A DNA stretch of 9,831 nucleotides, taken from JBOGIF01 sp050742415 (GTDB taxonomy: Bacteria > Actinomycetota > Acidimicrobiia > Acidimicrobiales > AC-14). Position 1 is the first letter of the stretch. Each line of letters opens with the position of its first letter. Below the pieces are notes generated by a model that saw only the letters and a list, made by a program, of their open reading frames with translations, had not been told where the DNA came from and made no database searches. Below, piece after piece: positions 7,290 through 9,831 of the stretch. Made by a program: the position numbers and the translations under genes. The stretch covers positions 1-9,831 of the forward strand of contig JBOGIF010000191.1 of the NCBI GenBank assembly GCA_050742415.1, read 5' to 3'.

Positions 7290-8393
7290 ATGACTGCTGC
7301 CACCGAGTCCTGGAGCGAGAGGTGCTTCCCACCCGTGCCGCCCAGCACGGTGTCCGTGCTCGACGGCGAGTTGAAGGACACGCCAGCGAACCGAGCCCTG
7401 TCGCCGGAGATAACCACGCAGGCTCAGTTCGAGAAGCATTCGGTGGTCGGCAAGGCACGCTTTCACGACTCCAAGACCATGATCTTCCAAGGAGACGTGC
7501 GGGGAGCCCTACAGCACCTGGCCGACGAATCGATCCAGGTCGACTGCATCGTGACCTCGCCCCCCTTCTACGGTCAGCGCGACTACGGCGTGGACGGCCA
7601 GATCGGCCTTGAAGATCACCCCCAACGGTTCGTCGAGAGCCTCGTCGAGATCTTCGAGCTCTGCCGACCCGTACTGCGCGACACCGGCAGCCTCTGGGTG
7701 AACCTCGGAGACACCTACTGGAGCGGCAAGGGAGCCCACAAGAGCGAAGAGGTGAAGCAGACCGCACGGCGGTTCGGGATCCGGCCACAGGACCGACCTG
7801 GTGACGGTGTGTGGACGAAGCCGAAGCAACTCCTCTTGATCCCGCATCGCTTCGCCATCGCGATGCAGGACGCCGGCTGGCTCGTACGAAACGACAACGT
7901 GTGGGTGAAGCCGAATCCGGTTCCAGACCAGGTCCGTGACCGATGCTCGATATCCCACGAGTACGTGTTCCACTTCACCAAGGAGCGCTGGTACTACTTC
8001 GACCGATTCGCCGTTGGTCGGATGATGCCCAGCGGAAAGCTGCTTCCGCCCCTCGACACCTGGGTCCTGCCGCCTTCGCGTGGCACCAACGGCGACCACA
8101 AGGCCGCCTTCTCCGAGGAGCTCGTCCGTCTTCCCATCCTGGGTTCCACTCCGCGGACCGGGATCGTTCTCGACCCGTTCGCCGGAAGCGGAACCAGTCT
8201 GGTCTTCGCCCGCCGCCACGGCTTCAGGTCGATCGGGATCGACCTGAAGGCCGAGTACTGCGACCACGCTGCCCGGGCCGTCCGGGCGGTAGACAGCGGG
8301 TCGCTCCTCTCGGTGGCGCCAGCTGCCCTGGCTGAGCCGGGCCCACCGTTCAGCGCGCTCGAACACAAGCGCGCCCAGCCCGCGTCACCTTGA
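7290..8393 (+). CDS. Site-specific DNA methyltransferase, beta class, probably N4-cytosine
   Basis: The protein transfers methyl from S-adenosylmethionine to a base in a specific DNA sequence. Starting at 7290 it has 367 residues. The catalytic motif IV, TSPPF at residues 89-93, comes before the SAM-binding motif I, DPFAGSGT at 295-302. That order defines the beta class, and SPPF is typical of N4-cytosine enzymes such as M.PvuII. In between are LWVNLGDTYWSGKG, a variable target-recognition stretch including FGIRPQDRPGDGV, and WLVRNDNVWVKPNPVPDQVRD. HKAAFSEELVRLPI, just before motif I, is the motif X-like region. IGIDLKAEYCDHAARA closes the SAM pocket. The core begins at KTMIFQGD (Met64), leaving about 63 poorly conserved-looking residues in front. 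ATG 7251 (380 aa) is an alternative start. The last 44 bp overlap the convergent winged-helix gene. No endonuclease gene is recognisable beside it, so it may be solitary. Confidence 0.9.
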   Translation: MTAATESWSERCFPPVPPSTVSVLDGELKDTPANRALSPEITTQAQFEKHSVVGKARFHDSKTMIFQGDVRGALQHLADESIQVDCIVTSPPFYGQRDYGVDGQIGLEDHPQRFVESLVEIFELCRPVLRDTGSLWVNLGDTYWSGKGAHKSEEVKQTARRFGIRPQDRPGDGVWTKPKQLLLIPHRFAIAMQDAGWLVRNDNVWVKPNPVPDQVRDRCSISHEYVFHFTKERWYYFDRFAVGRMMPSGKLLPPLDTWVLPPSRGTNGDHKAAFSEELVRLPILGSTPRTGIVLDPFAGSGTSLVFARRHGFRSIGIDLKAEYCDHAARAVRAVDSGSLLSVAPAALAEPGPPFSALEHKRAQPASP

Positions 8394-8880
8394 GGAGGTC
8401 TGCTCGACTGATCCGCTCCGGGGTGATCGCGCCGGCGGCGACGAGCCACCAGACGCGATAGCGAACCGCCATAGCGTTGTTCCAGGCCACGCCCTTCGTT
8501 TCCAGAGCAGCCCGCAGCTCTGGGTAGACCATCGGTCGCTCACCCAAGGTCTCGACCAGCTCACGGATCCCATAGACCCGCTCGACTAGTGAGCGTCTCA
8601 GCAACGCCGCATCTCCGGACTTGGCGAAACGCTTGCCCCCGTCAGTGGGCACCAACTGGCCGTGGGCGAGGTCCGCGAACCCCAGCGTCACCAGCACGCT
8701 CACGTACCCGCGCACCGTCGTCGTTGAGGTGACAGAGGGGAGCCTCTCCTTGACGAGCGCCTCGAACTCGTTGCGACGTCGGCCGCCTCCCAGGATTCGT
8801 AGCAGCGTTCTCAACGTCGTTGCATACGCCGCGGCTCCCCCGGGGAGGGGCCACAGGTTGCGACGCCGGGTGTCCACCAC
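8350..8880 (-). CDS. Tandem winged-helix-like DNA-binding protein, function unknown
   Basis: I do not recognise a named family. The 176-residue protein shows two successive winged-helix-like modules. The first (about 18-90) has YATTLRTLLRIL, then TTTVRGYVSVLVTLGFADL as a recognition helix, and a wing GQLVPTDGGKRFAKS. The second (about 97-174) has RRSLVERVYGIRELVETLGE, PMVYPELRAALETKG, AMAVRYRVWWLVAAGAI and a final LLKVTRAGRACV. Modules of this style, with an 'R.R..WL...G.I....... .T..G' end, occur at the N-termini of restriction and other defence proteins, but no nuclease or ATPase motif follows here; the frame ends naturally after the second wing. It could regulate or assist the overlapping convergent methyltransferase gene; that is inference. 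The start is GTG 8880 (GTG 8877 also possible), with GGGAG 10 nt upstream, and a perfect palindrome lies just beyond. Confidence 0.75.
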   Translation of the reverse strand: MVDTRRRNLWPLPGGAAAYATTLRTLLRILGGGRRRNEFEALVKERLPSVTSTTTVRGYVSVLVTLGFADLAHGQLVPTDGGKRFAKSGDAALLRRSLVERVYGIRELVETLGERPMVYPELRAALETKGVAWNNAMAVRYRVWWLVAAGAITPERISRADLLKVTRAGRACVRAR

Positions 8881-8903
8881 ACCGTCGAGTCTCCCAAATC
8901 TCG

Positions 8904-8919
8904 GTACCGCCGGCGGTAC
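8904..8919. promoter_or_regulatory. Perfect 16-bp palindrome, candidate operator of the winged-helix gene
   Basis: GTACCGCCGGCGGTAC is a perfect dyad centred between 8911 and 8912. It ends 23 bp before the GTG at 8880 and 8 bp before the GGGAG site, where a promoter -10 or leader would lie. A dimeric DNA-binding protein, perhaps the winged-helix protein itself, could bind there. It also falls 15 bp past the stop of the methyltransferase remnant, so a terminator hairpin (6-bp stem, CCGG loop) is possible, but there is no T-tract. Confidence 0.5.
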
Positions 8920-8934
8920 TCTCGCACCTTGGAG

Positions 8935-9195
8935 TCATCTGGTTCGATCCCCGAGACCGCAGCCTGGCTCGACGGGGCGTCGGGCGCGTAGCGAGTACGT
9001 CAGCGGGAACCGCGGTCGGCCTGCGGGAAATCGGTAGAGCCGGTCGTGGCCACGCTCAAGCCAGGGTGTTGGCGCTGGTGTCACGTCAAACTCATGGAAG
9101 AGCTCGACGACGAGGCCAGCCCGCAGGACGGCAGACAGGACGTCGGAGATGGAGTGCAGGCGCTCGAAGCTCGAGACGTGGGCGAGGGGCCGATC
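8935..9195 (-). pseudogene. 3' remnant of a class I SAM-dependent methyltransferase gene, 5' truncated
   Basis: On the minus strand a frame ending in TGA at 8937-8935 encodes RLHSISDVLSAVLRAGLVVE, LFHEFDVTPAPTPWLERG, DRLYRFPAGRPRF and PLTYSLRARRPVEPG. This is the characteristic C-terminus of an actinobacterial class I SAM methyltransferase family (pattern: H.L...V.AL..AGL..E.L.EF, then a Pro/Trp stretch, then R.P....LPL.YSLRA.KP). About the last 80 residues are present. The SAM-binding Rossmann motifs are absent: before residue text DRPLAH the frame turns to low-complexity Gly/Gln and reaches TGA at 9256-9258, with no ATG or GTG start in between. The break lies close to the insertion-sequence end, so truncation by that element is the simplest explanation. 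A distant frameshift to an N-terminus was looked for and not seen. Confidence 0.7.
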
Positions 9196-9421
9196 TGCTT
9201 GACCCTGGCCCGCTCCCCCTTGTGACCACTGGGTGAAACCGCTTGGGGTCGTGTGTCACTCTCGTGTCACGAGGCGGCCTAGCTGGCCGCTGACCCACGT
9301 AACCCCAGGTCAGCCCCGAGTTTGAGGGGTCGCGCGCAAACGTCCTGGTGAGAGGCTCGCGCCGACGACGTGTTTCCACTACATCACCGCATTGGCGCTG
9401 GTCGGGCTGTGACCGGCGGCG
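9196..9421. other. Non-coding end of the insertion sequence and its junction
   Basis: I see no convincing gene between the methyltransferase remnant and the transposase stop. The stretch holds a direct repeat GTGTCAC at 9253-9259 and 9264-9270 separated by TCTC, and an inverted repeat GCGGCC-TAGCT-GGCCGC (9274-9290) with a 6-bp stem. Such structures are common near insertion-sequence ends and may mark the terminal region. The exact terminal inverted repeat and target duplication cannot be set because the other end is outside the window. Confidence 0.45.
9274..9290. repeat. GC-rich inverted repeat near the insertion-sequence end
   Basis: GCGGCC and GGCCGC flank a 5-base TAGCT centre. It lies about 130 bp past the transposase stop. 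It may be a stem-loop ending transposase transcripts or blocking read-through at the element's edge; no T-tract is present, so the role is uncertain. Confidence 0.4.
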
Positions 9422-9831
9422 TCAGCGCTGGGAGGTGATGTGCGCCTTGTCCCAGCCGGTGGTGTCGACCCCGAGGCCGGCGAGGATGCGGGCTTGCAGG
9501 GCCGTCGGCCGGGTCGTGAGCTCCACGGTCGACGCCTCGACGTCGAGGGTGACGGCCCGGATGCGCCCGAGCTCGCGCAGCGCCCGTGGCGCCGAGAGGT
9601 GCTGGTCGGCCACGTCAGGGTCGCGAACGTCGGCGTCGACGAGGGACCGGGCCATCAGCGCCTCGACGACCGCCGCGTAGACGCACACCGCGACATGTCC
9701 CCGAACCCGGGTCTCGGTCCAGTGCCGCACCGGCCGCAGGTGCAGGAAGTCCTTGAGCACCCGGAAGCGGTCCTCGACCTCCAACAGCTGGCGGTAGGCC
9801 CGCACAACCGCGGCGGCCGACATCTCCGATG
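9422..9831 (-). mobile_element. IS1634-like (IS4 superfamily) transposase, C-terminal part, runs off right edge
   Basis: The minus-strand frame is open from the right edge to TGA at 9424-9422, about 135 residues. It contains VVRAYRQLLEVEDRFRVLKD, then LHLRPVRHWTETRVRGHVAV and CVYAAVVEALMARSLV. The E-x6-K spacing (VE-DRFRVL-K) is the third catalytic Glu and Lys of the IS4-type DDE transposase YREK signature. RPVxHWTExRxRGHxxVC is the characteristic IS1634-family text right after it. The tail IRAVTLDVEASTVELTTRPT and LQARILAGLGVDTTGW is also in that style. The first two catalytic Asp residues and the N-terminus would lie beyond the window, so whether the element is intact cannot be judged. Nothing in the visible part is broken. 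Confidence 0.88.

Noticed and set aside
9256..9258. In-frame TGA above the methyltransferase remnant as a selenocysteine codon (since selC is present)
   Set aside because: The sequence upstream of the TGA has no similarity to the methyltransferase N-terminus and no SAM-binding motif, so it is an ordinary stop in non-coding DNA.
9092..9379. 95-aa minus-strand frame over the methyltransferase remnant and insertion-sequence end
   Set aside because: A different frame on the same strand carries the recognisable methyltransferase tail, and this one is Arg/Pro-rich without any domain.
1..9831. CRISPR array, rRNA genes, riboswitches or phage structural genes
   Set aside because: Scanning by eye showed no regularly spaced repeats, no rRNA text and no recognisable riboswitch core or phage protein anywhere in the window.

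Overview
The window is GC-rich (roughly two thirds G+C by eye) and carries GTG starts and short Shine-Dalgarno sites. A GlnE adenylyltransferase, a glutamine-dependent NadE, a group-2 sigma-70 factor and a tRNA-Sec gene together suggest a high-GC actinobacterium, possibly of the Acidimicrobiia type. That assignment is inference from gene content and protein style, not from a marker gene.

Left part (1-3110): the N-terminal part of a DUF1778/TacA-like antitoxin runs off the left edge on the minus strand. It is followed by a tRNA-Sec gene (selC, anticodon TCA, encoded CCA) on the plus strand. Then come two minus-strand housekeeping genes: a 312-aa RpoD-like sigma factor and a two-domain NAD+ synthase.

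Centre (3183-7084): glnE, the bifunctional glutamine synthetase adenylyl transferase/removase, runs divergently from nadE. Its stop codon overlaps the GTG start of an unusual fused DNA-alkylation repair protein: an O6-alkylguanine-DNA alkyltransferase with catalytic PCHR, joined to an AlkA-type 3-methyladenine glycosylase (HhH plus catalytic Asp). The two are probably translationally coupled.

Right part (7290-9831) looks accessory. A beta-class DNA methyltransferase (SPPF motif, probably N4-cytosine) converges on, and overlaps by 44 bp, a minus-strand protein made of two winged-helix-like modules. That gene has a perfect 16-bp palindrome just upstream of its ribosome binding site. Behind it is the 3' remnant of a class I SAM methyltransferase gene. 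The remnant appears to be cut off at the end of an IS1634-like (IS4-superfamily) insertion sequence, whose transposase C-terminus runs off the right edge.

The most interesting items are the MGMT-AlkA fusion coupled to glnE, the methyltransferase/winged-helix pair with its candidate operator, and selC tightly flanked by a toxin-antitoxin gene. I see no CRISPR array, rRNA or prophage structural genes.
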